Below, piece by piece: positions 1 to 8,493 of a DNA stretch of 64,000 nt. The position numbers were made by a program, and so were the translations under genes. The stretch's first letter is position 1; every line of letters starts with the position of its first letter. The notes beneath the pieces are model-generated. The model saw only the letters and a program-made list of their open reading frames with translations, was not told where the DNA came from and did no database searches. Source of the DNA: JAHEGP01 sp963792875 (GTDB taxonomy: Bacteria; Pseudomonadota; Gammaproteobacteria; Pseudomonadales; JAHEGP01); assembly GCA_963792875.1 (NCBI GenBank), contig CAWBXV010000008.1:119586-183585 (forward strand). Reading direction: 5' to 3'.

Positions 1-45
1 GGAGTACCATTCGCCCCTTTGGTTGGCGGCGGTTGGAGAGCCCCT

Positions 46-921
46 ATGATTCTCGGTAGCATTGTTGCCCTGGTGACACCCATGGACGCGTCGGGGGCGA
101 TCGAGTGGGACCGCCTGCTCGAGCTGGTCGAATGGCACGTCGGTCAGGGCACCCGGGCCATCGTGGCCGTGGGCACCACCGGCGAGTCCGCCACGCTGGA
201 TGTCACCGAGCATTGCGAGGTCATCCGGCAGGTGGTGGAGAAGGTCGCCGGGCGCATCCCGGTGATTGCCGGCACCGGCGCCAACGCCACCGACGAGGCC
301 ATCGAGCTGACCGCCAGCGCCAGAGACATCGGCGCCGATGCCTGTCTGCTGGTGACGCCCTACTACAACAAGCCCACGCAGGAGGGCCTGTACCGCCACT
401 TCTGCGCCATCGCCGAGGCGGTGGATATCCCCCAGATACTCTACAACGTGCCCGGCCGCACCGGTTGCGACCTGCTGCCCGACACCGTGCAGCGGCTCGC
501 TGCGCAGCCCCGCATCGTCGGCATCAAGGAGGCCACCGGTGACCTCGAGCGCATGCGCGACCTGCTGCGGCGCTGTCCCGACGGCTTCGCCGTCTACTCC
601 GGCGACGATGCCACGGCGGTGGCGTCGATACTGCTGGGTGGCAAGGGCAATATTTCCGTCACCGCGAACGTGGCACCGGCGGCGATGGCGCGGCTCTGCG
701 AGCTGGCGCTGGCCGGCGCGACCGAGGAGGCTGGCAAACTCGACGCCTCGCTCGCTGAGCTGCATCGGTGGCTGTTCGTGGAATCCAACCCGATTCCGGT
801 GAAGTGGGCGCTGGCGCGCATGGGCAGGATCGGACCTGGCATCCGCCTGCCGCTCACCCCCCTGGCGCCGCAGTTTCATGGCGGCCTCGAGCGCGCCCTG
901 CAGGCGGCGGGCCTGCTATGA
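46..921 (+). CDS. dapA: 4-hydroxy-tetrahydrodipicolinate synthase
   Basis: DapA condenses pyruvate with aspartate semialdehyde, the first committed step towards diaminopimelate and lysine, in the cytosol. The 291-residue product has the family length and TIM-barrel motifs: GTTGES near residue 45, Tyr133 in LYNVPGRT and the Schiff-base Lys161 in GIKEATGD, numbered as in the E. coli enzyme. The ATG at 46 is chosen because GGAG lies 7 bases upstream and the protein then begins MILGSIVALVTP as in relatives; an in-frame start at 19 would add nine unconserved residues. Its TGA overlaps the bamC ATG (ATGA), so the two are probably translationally coupled. Later pathway genes (dapD, dapC, dapE) lie near 28-33 kb. 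Confidence 0.97.
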   Translation: MILGSIVALVTPMDASGAIEWDRLLELVEWHVGQGTRAIVAVGTTGESATLDVTEHCEVIRQVVEKVAGRIPVIAGTGANATDEAIELTASARDIGADACLLVTPYYNKPTQEGLYRHFCAIAEAVDIPQILYNVPGRTGCDLLPDTVQRLAAQPRIVGIKEATGDLERMRDLLRRCPDGFAVYSGDDATAVASILLGGKGNISVTANVAPAAMARLCELALAGATEEAGKLDASLAELHRWLFVESNPIPVKWALARMGRIGPGIRLPLTPLAPQFHGGLERALQAAGLL

Positions 922-1991
922 GGTTTCCCCGGGCGAAGTTCAGGGTCTACCCGCTGCTGGTGCTGCTGGCGCTGCTGCAGGGCTGCGGCATGTTCGGCCA
1001 GGACGGCCGCTTCAGGGATCGCAAGAACGACTATGTCAAGGCGACCAGCGGCCCGCCGCTGGTGGTTCCGCCCGGCTTCGACGATAGTGCCATCGAGGAT
1101 CTCTACCGCGTGCCGCCCATAGCCCCGGGGGGGCAGGCTCTGGAGCCGGGACAGGTGCCGCGGCCGCCGACGCTGCTGGCCGGCGACGCCGACGACCTCA
1201 TCAAGCTGCAGTCGGTGGGGGCCCAGCAGTGGGTGCTCGTGCAGCTGCTGCCGGGTCAGGTGTGGCCCCTGATCAAGGATTTCCTCATCACCCGCCGCGT
1301 GGGCATGGCGGCGGTGGATACCGCTGCCGGCGTCGTCGACACGGCCTGGCTGCGGCCGCCGGACGGCAAGGGCAGCGAGATGTTCCGCTTCCAGTTGGTG
1401 CAGGGCCTGCAGCGCAGCAGCGCCGAGGTGCACGTGCGGCAGCTGGCGCGGTCGGCAGACGCCGCGGCCGCAGGCGCCGCGCCAGGGTCCTGGCCGGAGC
1501 GCTCCAACGACGCCCAGCGCGAGCAGCTCATGCTGCAGCAGTTCGCCTCCTACCTGGCGAATACGGCCGATGTCAGCGCGCCGGTATCGCTGGCCGCTCA
1601 GGGCATCGACGTGTCGCCGCGGCTCACGCTGGTGTCCGGGCGCAGCCCGGTGCTGCGCATCAGGCTGCACCCCGGCCGCGCCTGGGCATCGCTGGGGGCG
1701 GGGCTCGAGCGGGCCCAGTTCGCGGTGCTCGCCCAGGATGTCGACGCTGGCAGCTACCAGGTGACCCTGGCCGAGGCCGGGAGCGCGCAGAAGCAGAGCC
1801 GCTGGCAGCGCTTCACCGCCAAGTTCGGCGGGAGCAAGGGGGCGGGGCAGGACGCGGCGCAGTTCGACGTTAAGCTGGCGCCCGCAGCCCAGGCCGGCTG
1901 GATGGAGGTGCGCATCGGCGGCCTCCAGACAGAGCTGGCGCCGGCCCGCCAGGAGCAGCTGCTCACCCGCATCATGACGCACCTCTCGTGA
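918..1991 (+). CDS. bamC: outer membrane assembly lipoprotein BamC
   Basis: BamC (NlpB) is a lipoprotein of the BAM complex that inserts beta-barrel proteins into the outer membrane. The 357-residue product has a basic N-terminus, a hydrophobic stretch and a lipobox ending LLQGC with the lipidated Cys at residue 23. The following NDYVKA segment and the two helix-grip regions are as expected of the family. The start overlaps the dapA stop, and dapA-bamC is the usual gammaproteobacterial order. Sequence conservation is low in this family, so the call rests on the lipobox, length and neighbours together. The BAM core gene bamA is at 44.6 kb. Confidence 0.9.
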   Translation: MRFPRAKFRVYPLLVLLALLQGCGMFGQDGRFRDRKNDYVKATSGPPLVVPPGFDDSAIEDLYRVPPIAPGGQALEPGQVPRPPTLLAGDADDLIKLQSVGAQQWVLVQLLPGQVWPLIKDFLITRRVGMAAVDTAAGVVDTAWLRPPDGKGSEMFRFQLVQGLQRSSAEVHVRQLARSADAAAAGAAPGSWPERSNDAQREQLMLQQFASYLANTADVSAPVSLAAQGIDVSPRLTLVSGRSPVLRIRLHPGRAWASLGAGLERAQFAVLAQDVDAGSYQVTLAEAGSAQKQSRWQRFTAKFGGSKGAGQDAAQFDVKLAPAAQAGWMEVRIGGLQTELAPARQEQLLTRIMTHLS

Positions 1992-2749
1992 TGCGGCTGG
2001 CGGTCCTCGGCAGCGGCTCCCGCGGCAACGGGGTGCTGGTCGAGCACGGGCAGACCTGCCTGCTGGTGGATTGCGGCTTCTCGCTGCGTGCCACCGAGCA
2101 GCGTCTGGCCCAGCTCGGGCGCAGCGGCGCCGACCTCGCCGGCATCCTCGTCACCCATGAGCATTGCGATCACAGCAGGGGCGTGAAGGCGCTGTCCGAC
2201 AAGTACGCCGTGCCGGTCTATCTCACGCGCGGCACGGCCAGACAGCGCGCTCTCAACGCACTCAGGCACATCTGCCCCATCGATACGCGGCAGTCGTTCC
2301 AGGCGGGAGACATCACCGTGCGGGCGGTGGCCGTGTCGCACGACGCCGCCGAGCCCTGCCAGTACGTCTTCGAGGCCGCCGGGCTGCGCGTGGGCATGCT
2401 CACCGACCTTGGCCACGCGGGTGAGGATGTCGTGCAGGCCTACGCGGACTGCGACGCGCTGTTGCTGGAAGCCAATCACGATGAGCAGCTGCTCGCCGCC
2501 GGCCCCTATCCACCCGCGCTGAAGCGCCGGGTCGGCGGGCATCGGGGCCACCTGAGCAACCGCCAGTGCAGGCAGCTGCTGGAGCGCCTGGCGCCGGGGC
2601 GCCTGCAGCAGCTCGTGCTCGCACACATCAGCGAGAAGAACAACACGCTGGCGGAGGTGGCCGCGGCGATGCCGCAGGAGCGGCTGCGCCGATGCCGCGT
2701 GACCTACGCGCAGCAGCACCAGGTGCTGGACTGGCTCGAAGTTCAATAG
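1991..2749 (+). CDS. MBL-fold metallo-hydrolase (YycJ/WalJ-like)
   Basis: Metallo-beta-lactamase-fold hydrolase of 252 residues. The metal-binding signature HxHxDH is present as His56, His58, Asp60 and His61 (THEHCDH), and further His-containing motifs follow (SHDA, ANHD, HISEKN). The N-terminus LAVLGSGSRGNG matches the YycJ-like group, whose members have been proposed to act on DNA or cyclic substrates; the substrate here is unknown. The ATG at 1991 shares one base with the bamC stop (TGATG), and a GTG at 1988 is an alternative. The gene sits between bamC and purC, a common arrangement in Pseudomonas-like genomes. Confidence 0.85.
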   Translation: MRLAVLGSGSRGNGVLVEHGQTCLLVDCGFSLRATEQRLAQLGRSGADLAGILVTHEHCDHSRGVKALSDKYAVPVYLTRGTARQRALNALRHICPIDTRQSFQAGDITVRAVAVSHDAAEPCQYVFEAAGLRVGMLTDLGHAGEDVVQAYADCDALLLEANHDEQLLAAGPYPPALKRRVGGHRGHLSNRQCRQLLERLAPGRLQQLVLAHISEKNNTLAEVAAAMPQERLRRCRVTYAQQHQVLDWLEVQ

Positions 2750-2759
2750 TGAGGCGTTT

Positions 2760-3506
2760 ATGAAAAAGCTCGATCAACTCTATTCCGGCAAGGCGAAGTC
2801 GGTCTATCGGACCGACGACGCGCAGCGCTTTATCCTTCACTTTCGCGACGATACCTCGGCCTTCGACGGCAAGAAGATCGAGCAGCTCGACCGCAAGGGC
2901 ATGGTGAACAATCTCTTCAATGCCTTCATCATGCAGCGCCTGGCGGCGGCCGGCATCCCCACCCACTTCGAGCGCCTGCTGTCGGCGCAGGAGGCCCTGG
3001 TCAAGCGCCTCGAGATGATGCCGATCGAGTGCGTGGTGCGCAATATCGCCGCCGGCAGCATCTGCCGTCGCCTCGGCATCGAGGAGGGGCGCGAGCTCAA
3101 TCCGCCCACCTTCGAGCTGTTTCTCAAGGACGATGCCCTGGGCGACCCCATGATCAACGAATCGCACATCGTCTCTTTCGGCTGGGCTGCCCCGGAGCAC
3201 GTGGCGCGCGGCAGGGAGCTGAGCTTTGCCGTGAACGACGTGCTCAAGCCGCTGTTCCGCGAGGCCGGGCTGCTGCTGGTCGACTACAAGCTCGAGTTCG
3301 GGCTGTGCGACGGCCAGGTGCTGCTGGGCGATGAATTCACCCCCGACGGTTGTCGTGTCTGGGACATGGCGACGCGTGAAAAGCTTGACAAGGACCGCTT
3401 CCGGCAGGATCTTGGCAATGTCATCGAGTCCTACGAACTGGTGGGGCAGCGCCTCGGCATCGACTTCGATGCCGAGCTGGCCAAGCTGGGCGACGGGGTG
3501 GCATAG
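2760..3506 (+). CDS. purC: SAICAR synthetase
   Basis: PurC joins CAIR and aspartate using ATP to form SAICAR in de novo purine synthesis. The 248-residue product starts LDQLYSGKAKSVYRTDD, the ATP-site glycine/lysine segment of the family, and contains the conserved ECVVRN, the INESHI region and DEFTPDGCRVWD. It is slightly longer than the usual 236-240 residues. It lies 10 bp after the MBL gene and is followed by a strong hairpin, so it is probably the last gene of the dapA operon. Confidence 0.97.
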   Translation: MKKLDQLYSGKAKSVYRTDDAQRFILHFRDDTSAFDGKKIEQLDRKGMVNNLFNAFIMQRLAAAGIPTHFERLLSAQEALVKRLEMMPIECVVRNIAAGSICRRLGIEEGRELNPPTFELFLKDDALGDPMINESHIVSFGWAAPEHVARGRELSFAVNDVLKPLFREAGLLLVDYKLEFGLCDGQVLLGDEFTPDGCRVWDMATREKLDKDRFRQDLGNVIESYELVGQRLGIDFDAELAKLGDGVA

Positions 3507-3519
3507 AGGCTTCGAGGCC

Positions 3520-3552
3520 GCCACGGGGGCCGCTCATTGCGGCCCCCGTGGC
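3520..3552 (+). terminator. strong hairpin after purC
   Basis: A perfect 14-bp inverted repeat (GCCACGGGGGCCGC and its complement) encloses the 5-base loop TCATT, starting 14 bases after the purC stop. No T-run follows, so intrinsic termination is uncertain; it could instead stabilise the mRNA 3' end. Its position separates the dapA-purC operon from the alpha/beta hydrolase gene. Confidence 0.55.
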
Positions 3553-3631
3553 GGGTGACCCAGGCCGGGTCTGTGCTGCCCCGCCGCGGCGGCGCACATA
3601 CGGCAGTTTCGTCAATCAGGGAGGGGTGGCC

Positions 3632-4978
3632 ATGACGGCTGCGACGGGTCTGCTGGTGCTGGGTGGCGTCAGCCTGCTGGCGACGGCCAGCGTGCTGTAC
3701 CGCTGCCGTCGGGTCGGTCTGCCCCTGGTCCCGCTGGTGTTCTTTACCGCCTGGCTGCAGGGCGAGCTGGCGGTCATCCATCTGATCTGGCAGGGCGCGC
3801 TGGCGGCCTGGCTGCTGTCTGAGGGCGCGCTGGCGCAGCCCGAGGGACAGCTGGGGCTGGCCCTGCTGCTGTTGTCCTTCGCCGGCCTGGCGCGCTCGCT
3901 GTACCTGTCGGCCGGGGCGGGCGCCAGCCTGCGACAGGCCCTGACCGAGGGGCTCGGCAACGGCTATCGGGACGCGATCGACGCCGATCGCCGCGGCGTG
4001 CTGCGGGACCGTATCAGCTGGCGGGAGTGGATGCGGCCGTTCTCCTTTCGCCGCGACGGCATCACCGTCATCAGGAGCGTGCCCTACGGTCCGGCCGGCA
4101 GGCGCAATCAGCTCGACGTCTATCAGCCCCTGCAGCCGCGCGCCGGGGGCTTTCCGGTGCTGCTGCAGGTGCACGGCGGCGCCTGGATGATCGGCAACAA
4201 GCAGCAGCAGGGCCTGCCCCTGATGAACCACCTGGCTCAGCGCGGCTGGCTGTGCGTGTCCATCAACTATCGGCTCAGCCCGCGGGCGACCTTCCCCGAC
4301 CACCTGTTCGACGTCAAGCAGGCGCTGGGGTGGATCAGGCAGCACATCCACCGCTATGGCGGCAATCCGGACTTCGTCGCCATCACCGGCGGTTCGGCGG
4401 GCGGACATCTGAGCTCACTGGCTGCGCTGACGGCCAATCAGCCCGATCTGCAGCCCGGTTTTGAGCAGATCGATACTTCGGTGCAGGCGGCGGTGCCCCT
4501 GTACGGGGTCTACGACTGGAATGACGTGGCCGGTTCCGGCGGCACCGGGGTGATGGAGGGGCTGCTCGCCAGGTTCGTGATGAAGTGCACCCGCGACGAG
4601 AACCCTGAGCTCTGGCGGCGCGGCACCTCGCTGGCCAATATCCATCCCGGTGCGCCCCCCATGTTTCTGCTGCACGGCAGCCACGACACGCTGGTGTGGG
4701 TCGAGGACGCGCGGTATTTCGCTGAGCAGCTGCGCTGCGTGTCACGCAACCCGGTGGTGTATGCGGAGCTGCAGGGCGCCCAGCACGCCTTCGAGATCTT
4801 CCACTCCATGCGCTGCGATTATGCCGTCAACGCGGTGACCGAATTTCTGGAATGGAATTACAGTCAGTGGCGCCGGAGCGCGGCCCGACCGGACGCGGCC
4901 CGACCGGACGCGGCCCGACCGGACGCGGCCCCTTCGTCGCCCCGGGCGGCGCCCGCGGGGCCCGTCACCGTCGGCTGA
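3632..4978 (+). CDS. membrane-anchored alpha/beta hydrolase (HSL-like esterase)
   Basis: A 448-residue protein with three or four hydrophobic N-terminal segments (about residues 3-90), then an esterase domain of the hormone-sensitive-lipase/carboxylesterase type. Visible motifs are the oxyanion-hole HGG (His181, VHGGAW), the nucleophile elbow GGSAGG with Ser255, the acid region HGSHDTLVW and the His region GAQHAFE. The ATG at 3632 is preceded by AGGGAGG; an upstream in-frame start at 3548 would fall in the purC hairpin. The C-terminus carries three RPDAA repeats encoded by a 15-bp tandem repeat and then a Pro/Ala-rich end. Placement just before a WS/DGAT gene suggests neutral-lipid or ester metabolism, but the substrate is not evident. 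Confidence 0.8.
   Translation: MTAATGLLVLGGVSLLATASVLYRCRRVGLPLVPLVFFTAWLQGELAVIHLIWQGALAAWLLSEGALAQPEGQLGLALLLLSFAGLARSLYLSAGAGASLRQALTEGLGNGYRDAIDADRRGVLRDRISWREWMRPFSFRRDGITVIRSVPYGPAGRRNQLDVYQPLQPRAGGFPVLLQVHGGAWMIGNKQQQGLPLMNHLAQRGWLCVSINYRLSPRATFPDHLFDVKQALGWIRQHIHRYGGNPDFVAITGGSAGGHLSSLAALTANQPDLQPGFEQIDTSVQAAVPLYGVYDWNDVAGSGGTGVMEGLLARFVMKCTRDENPELWRRGTSLANIHPGAPPMFLLHGSHDTLVWVEDARYFAEQLRCVSRNPVVYAELQGAQHAFEIFHSMRCDYAVNAVTEFLEWNYSQWRRSAARPDAARPDAARPDAAPSSPRAAPAGPVTVG
4880..4930 (+). repeat. 15-bp tandem repeat, 3.4 copies, inside the esterase gene
   Basis: The unit GCGGCCCGACCGGAC is repeated exactly at 4880-4894, 4895-4909 and 4910-4924, with six more bases of a fourth copy. It keeps frame and encodes Arg-Pro-Asp-Ala-Ala three times at the protein C-terminus. 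The same core (GCGGCCCGACCG) forms another tandem array inside tilS at 58326-58366. Confidence 0.95.
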
Positions 4979-5037
4979 GCCGGCCCGCGGCAGCGACGCC
5001 GCGCGGCGGCTGAGCGCGGCATTGCAGAGGCCGCATT

Positions 5038-5070
5038 TGACACAAACCCGGCTGCCAAAACGGGGTGTCA
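5038..5070. promoter_or_regulatory. inverted repeat upstream of WS/DGAT gene
   Basis: TGACAC at 5038-5043 and GTGTCA at 5065-5070 form a perfect inverted repeat. Inside it, CCCG (5047-5050) pairs with CGGG (5061-5064), so a folded stem with one AAA bulge is possible. A -10-like TAGAAT follows at 5076-5081. It could be an operator for the acyltransferase gene or a weak terminator of the esterase gene; nothing decides between these. Confidence 0.35.
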
Positions 5071-5224
5071 TGCGTTAGAATCGTAGCCCGTTGTCTGCAG
5101 CATAACTCTTCCCGGCACAGGGACACAGGCCCCGGGTAGCGGATCGTCGACGCATGGTCGGCGGCGCTTACCCAGCAAGCACACAAGACCTCTTTCCAGC
5201 CTATCAGATTGCCAGGTTTTCATT

Positions 5225-7072
5225 ATGAAGCAGCTAGGAACGCTCGACGCCGCGTTTATCAACCTCGAACAGCCCAATACGCCCCAGCACGTCGGGGGGG
5301 TGGCCTTCTACGACCCCTCCACCGCGCCCGGTGGCTTTGTCCGCTTCAAGCAGGTCATCGCCAATTTTGAACAGCGCTTCCGCCGCATGCCCCTGTTCCG
5401 CACGCGTCTGGTGGAAGTGCCCGGCGGTATCGACAAGCCCTACTGGGTGCTCGACGAACACTTCGACGTCGAATTTCACCTGCGCCACATCGCCCTGCCG
5501 CAACCGGGCGACTGGCGCCAGCTCTGCATCCAGCTGGCGCGGCTGCATGCGCGCCCGCTGGATATGAAGCGCCCGCTGTGGGAGGCCTATATCATCGAGG
5601 GTCTGGACAACATCCCCAACCTGCCCGAGGGCAGTTTTGCCATCTACACCAAGATGCACCACTCGCTGGTCGATGGGGCGGGCGGGCAGTCCTTCATGGC
5701 GGCGATTCACGATCTGGAGCCGGACCCCAAGCCGAACGAGACTGCATCGCCGCTGGAGGCGCTGCTGGTCGATCGCGACCCGGGCAACGTCGAGCTGCTG
5801 GCGCGCGCCGCTCTCAACCAGGCGAAGGGCGGCATCGGGCTGGCAGTGGGCACTGCCGGCGTCGTCAAGGGGCTGGCGAAGATGGGCATCGGCATCATGC
5901 GGGACCAGATACCCAAGCCGGACATTCAGGCACCGAAGACGCGCTTCAATAATCCGGTGGGCCGCCACCGCGTGTTCGAGGGCACCGAGTTCGATCTGGC
6001 CGACTTCAAGGCCATCAAGGACGCCGCCCGGGTCAAGCTCAACGATGTCGCCCTGGCGGTGGTGTCCGGCAGCATGCGCAAGTATCTCGAGGCAAAGGGC
6101 GAACTGCCCGAGGGCAGCCTGGCCGTGTCCATCCCGCTCAATATGCGCACGCGCCGGGATGAGACCGACGACAACAACCAGGTGGGCTCGACCTTCTGCG
6201 ATCTGCATACCAATATCGCCGACCCCATCGACCGGCTGGCGGCGATCCACACCAGCACGCAGGAGGCGAAGCGCTTCAGCGAGAACACGCCGCTGACCGA
6301 TACCCTGAAGCTGGCCGGCGTATTTCCGCCGCTCATCTCGCGCAATGTGGCGCGCTTTTACTCCGAAAACCAGCTGTCCAAGCGCATGCCGCTCAATATC
6401 AGCAGCGTGGTCACCAACGTCGCCGGCCCCAATTTCGACCTCTACTGCGCGGGTGCCAGGATGGTGCGCTACTACGCCATGGGCGTGTTGACGCCGGGCT
6501 GTGGGCTCTTCCACGCGGTGTTCACCTCCGGCGGCGTGCTCACCCTGTCGGTAATGGCCGATCGCGATCAACTGCCGGACCCCGCGCTGTATCGGGAGTG
6601 CATGGAGGCGTCTTTCCGGGAGTTGTATGAGGCCCTGTTCGGCAAGGCGCAGTCAAAGGCTGCGACGGCGGCTTCGTCCAGGAGCGCGGCGGCCCCCAAG
6701 CGCAAGGCGGTGCTGAAGCGAAGCGCGGGCAAGGCGGGTGGTGCCGCCGCGGCCAAGCCCGATGCGAAGCCTGCTGCCAAGCCTGCTGCCAAGTCCGAGG
6801 GTTCGCAATCAGCCAGGCAGGGCAAAGCCAAAGTCGGAGCCGCCGCCAACGCGCCGGCGCCAGCTCAGGGCAAGGTCGGTAAGGGGTCCGCTGCCAAGCC
6901 GGCGGCGTCCAAAGCGGCTCCCGAAACGGCTCCCGCAACGGCTCCCGCAACGGCTCCCGCAACGGCTCCCGCAACGGCTCCCGCAGCCGACAAGGGCACT
7001 GCCGCGGCCCGGACCGCGCCGGAAGAAGCCAACGCGGCAGAGCGCAAGGCTGACGCCAAAGTGCTGCACTGA
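5225..7072 (+). CDS. wax ester synthase/diacylglycerol acyltransferase (WS/DGAT family)
   Basis: WS/DGAT enzymes transfer acyl-CoA to long-chain alcohols or diacylglycerol, making storage wax esters or triacylglycerol at the inner membrane and lipid-body surface. The catalytic HHxxxDG motif is present at His145-Gly151 (HHSLVDG), and the N-terminus (LGTLDAAFINLE) and the NISSVVTNVAGP region are typical. The catalytic part ends near residue 472, about the normal family length. It is followed by some 140 residues rich in Ala, Lys and Pro, including six APAT-like units from a 12-bp tandem repeat. That basic tail resembles histone- or PhaF-like tails in composition only; its role is unknown. It converges on the amidase gene with a gap of 11 bp. 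Confidence 0.92.
   Translation: MKQLGTLDAAFINLEQPNTPQHVGGVAFYDPSTAPGGFVRFKQVIANFEQRFRRMPLFRTRLVEVPGGIDKPYWVLDEHFDVEFHLRHIALPQPGDWRQLCIQLARLHARPLDMKRPLWEAYIIEGLDNIPNLPEGSFAIYTKMHHSLVDGAGGQSFMAAIHDLEPDPKPNETASPLEALLVDRDPGNVELLARAALNQAKGGIGLAVGTAGVVKGLAKMGIGIMRDQIPKPDIQAPKTRFNNPVGRHRVFEGTEFDLADFKAIKDAARVKLNDVALAVVSGSMRKYLEAKGELPEGSLAVSIPLNMRTRRDETDDNNQVGSTFCDLHTNIADPIDRLAAIHTSTQEAKRFSENTPLTDTLKLAGVFPPLISRNVARFYSENQLSKRMPLNISSVVTNVAGPNFDLYCAGARMVRYYAMGVLTPGCGLFHAVFTSGGVLTLSVMADRDQLPDPALYRECMEASFRELYEALFGKAQSKAATAASSRSAAAPKRKAVLKRSAGKAGGAAAAKPDAKPAAKPAAKSEGSQSARQGKAKVGAAANAPAPAQGKVGKGSAAKPAASKAAPETAPATAPATAPATAPATAPAADKGTAAARTAPEEANAAERKADAKVLH
6916..6987 (+). repeat. 12-bp tandem repeat, six copies, in WS/DGAT tail
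   Basis: Six consecutive units of GGCTCCCGCAAC start at 6916, 6928, 6940, 6952, 6964 and 6976; the first ends GAAAC and the last GCAGC. They encode Ala-Pro-Ala-Thr repeats. The reverse complement of the unit (GGGAGCCGTTGC) differs by one base from the unit of the array in tilS at 59511-59565. Confidence 0.95.
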
Positions 7073-7083
7073 CGGCAGCGGCA

Positions 7084-7863
7084 TCAGCCGTCCGCGCTGA
7101 TCGTGAAGTCGTCCGCGTCGAGGGCCACCGGGAACTCGTCGCGGTACTGCCGTAAGTCGCGCAGGCTCAGTCGCGCCAGGTGAATGCCGGGCGCGCTGCC
7201 CGCGTCCACCAGCACGGCGCCCCGGGCGTCGACCGCCAGGCTGTCGCCGCTGTAGTGGATGCCGCCGCCGTCGACGCCCACGCGATTGACTCCCACCACG
7301 GCGCACTGGTTTTCGATGGCTCGTGCAATCAGCAGCTGACGCCAGTGCATGCGCCTCGCCGCCGGCCAGTTCGCCACGTACACCAGCAGGTCGCGGTCGC
7401 CGCGATTGCGGCTCCACACCGGAAAGCGCAGGTCGTAGCACACCAGCGGGCAGATGCGCCAGCCGCGCCAGGCGATGAGCTGCTGGCTGCGGCCGCCGCG
7501 GTAGCGCTCGTGCTCGCCGCCCATGCGGAACAGGTGGCGCTTGTCGTAGTGGTGCAGTTCGCCATCCGGGCAGGCCATGACGAAGCGGTTGAAGAGGGCG
7601 TCGCCCTCGGCGATGGCCAGGCTGCCGCAGATCGCCGCGCCCAGTTCGCCGGCCAGGTGCCGCAGCCACTGCACGGTCGGCCCGGCCATGGTCTCGGCGC
7701 CGGATGCGCTCATGGAAAAGCCGCGATTGAACATCTCGGGCAGCACCATCAGCGCTGCCTGGCCCGCCACGCCGGCGAGCTGCCGCTCCAGCTGGCGACG
7801 GTTGGCCTGTGGCTGTTCCCACAGCAGCTCGGTCTGCACCAGGGCGACGGTGAGTTCGGTCAC
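7084..7863 (-). CDS. nitrilase-superfamily omega-amidase (YafV/Nit2-like)
   Basis: Carbon-nitrogen hydrolase of 259 residues with the full Glu-Lys-Cys triad: Glu43 (LPEMFNRGF), Lys108 (YDKRHLF) and Cys142 (LVCYDLRFP). The LPEMF-GF-M context matches the YafV/Nit2 group, which hydrolyses alpha-ketoglutaramate-type amides left by transaminases. That substrate is inferred from the family. The GTG at 7863 overlaps the methyltransferase stop (GTGA), which sets the start and implies translational coupling. It is the last gene of a four-gene minus-strand operon. Confidence 0.87.
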   Translation of the reverse strand: MTELTVALVQTELLWEQPQANRRQLERQLAGVAGQAALMVLPEMFNRGFSMSASGAETMAGPTVQWLRHLAGELGAAICGSLAIAEGDALFNRFVMACPDGELHHYDKRHLFRMGGEHERYRGGRSQQLIAWRGWRICPLVCYDLRFPVWSRNRGDRDLLVYVANWPAARRMHWRQLLIARAIENQCAVVGVNRVGVDGGGIHYSGDSLAVDARGAVLVDAGSAPGIHLARLSLRDLRQYRDEFPVALDADDFTISADG

Positions 7864-8486
7864 GGGGTGCTGTCCGCCGCAGGCCTGACCGCGGTGATGG
7901 TCTTGACGACATCCAGAAAGAGATGATTGACGCTGGTGAGGGTGAAGCCCGCCGCGGCGACGTTCGCCACCGTGTCGCGGGTGAGCGACGGCCCGCTGCG
8001 CCGCGACAGCGGGTCCATGACGTGCAGCATCAGGTTGAAGGGAAAGTAACGGCTGCCGGTGTGCTCGAACATGAACAGCGTACCTCCCGGCCGCAGCGCC
8101 TGCCGCAGGGATTGCAGGGCGTGCACCGGGCGCGGCACCGAACAGAGCGTGCAGGAGGTGTACACCTGGTCGAAGCTCGCGTCGGCGAACGCCAGCTGGT
8201 TGACGTCCATCTGCACCAGCTGCAGGTCGCCGGCGTAGCGCCTGGCGCGCGGTGCGGCGCGGGACAGCATGCCGGCGCTGATGTCGATGGCCGTCACGCG
8301 GCGCCCCGGCGGCAGCGCGGCAAAGTCCAGGCCGGTGCCTGCCGCCAGCAGCAGCACGTCGCCCTGCATGTGCGAAAACAGCGCGCGCTTGGCCTCGAGC
8401 CAGCGCTTTTCGGCGCCCTCGCCGGCCATGATGTCGAAAAAGGGCGCGGCGCGGTCCCACTTCTTCATGGTGTCGATGTCGGCCAT
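7860..8486 (-). CDS. class I SAM-dependent methyltransferase
   Basis: A 208-residue Rossmann-fold methyltransferase. SAM-binding motif I is seen as LLLAAGTGLDF, motif II as VTAIDISAGML, and later LRPGGTLFMFEH; this pattern is close to the UbiE/phospholipid-N-methyltransferase-like group (Methyltransf_11). The substrate cannot be read from sequence. The ATG at 8486 is preferred over an upstream in-frame ATG at 8558, which would overlap the membrane-protein gene by 65 bp. Its stop overlaps the amidase start. Confidence 0.82.
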   Translation of the reverse strand: MADIDTMKKWDRAAPFFDIMAGEGAEKRWLEAKRALFSHMQGDVLLLAAGTGLDFAALPPGRRVTAIDISAGMLSRAAPRARRYAGDLQLVQMDVNQLAFADASFDQVYTSCTLCSVPRPVHALQSLRQALRPGGTLFMFEHTGSRYFPFNLMLHVMDPLSRRSGPSLTRDTVANVAAAGFTLTSVNHLFLDVVKTITAVRPAADSTP

Positions 8487-8493
8487 CGGCGCG

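Noticed and set aside
5037..5081. TTGACA at 5037 as a -35 for TAGAAT at 5076
   Set aside because: The spacing is 33 bp, far beyond the 16-18 bp needed.
4880..6987. Tandem arrays as CRISPR repeats
   Set aside because: Units of 12 or 15 bp are contiguous, without unique spacers, and lie inside coding sequence; no cas genes are present.
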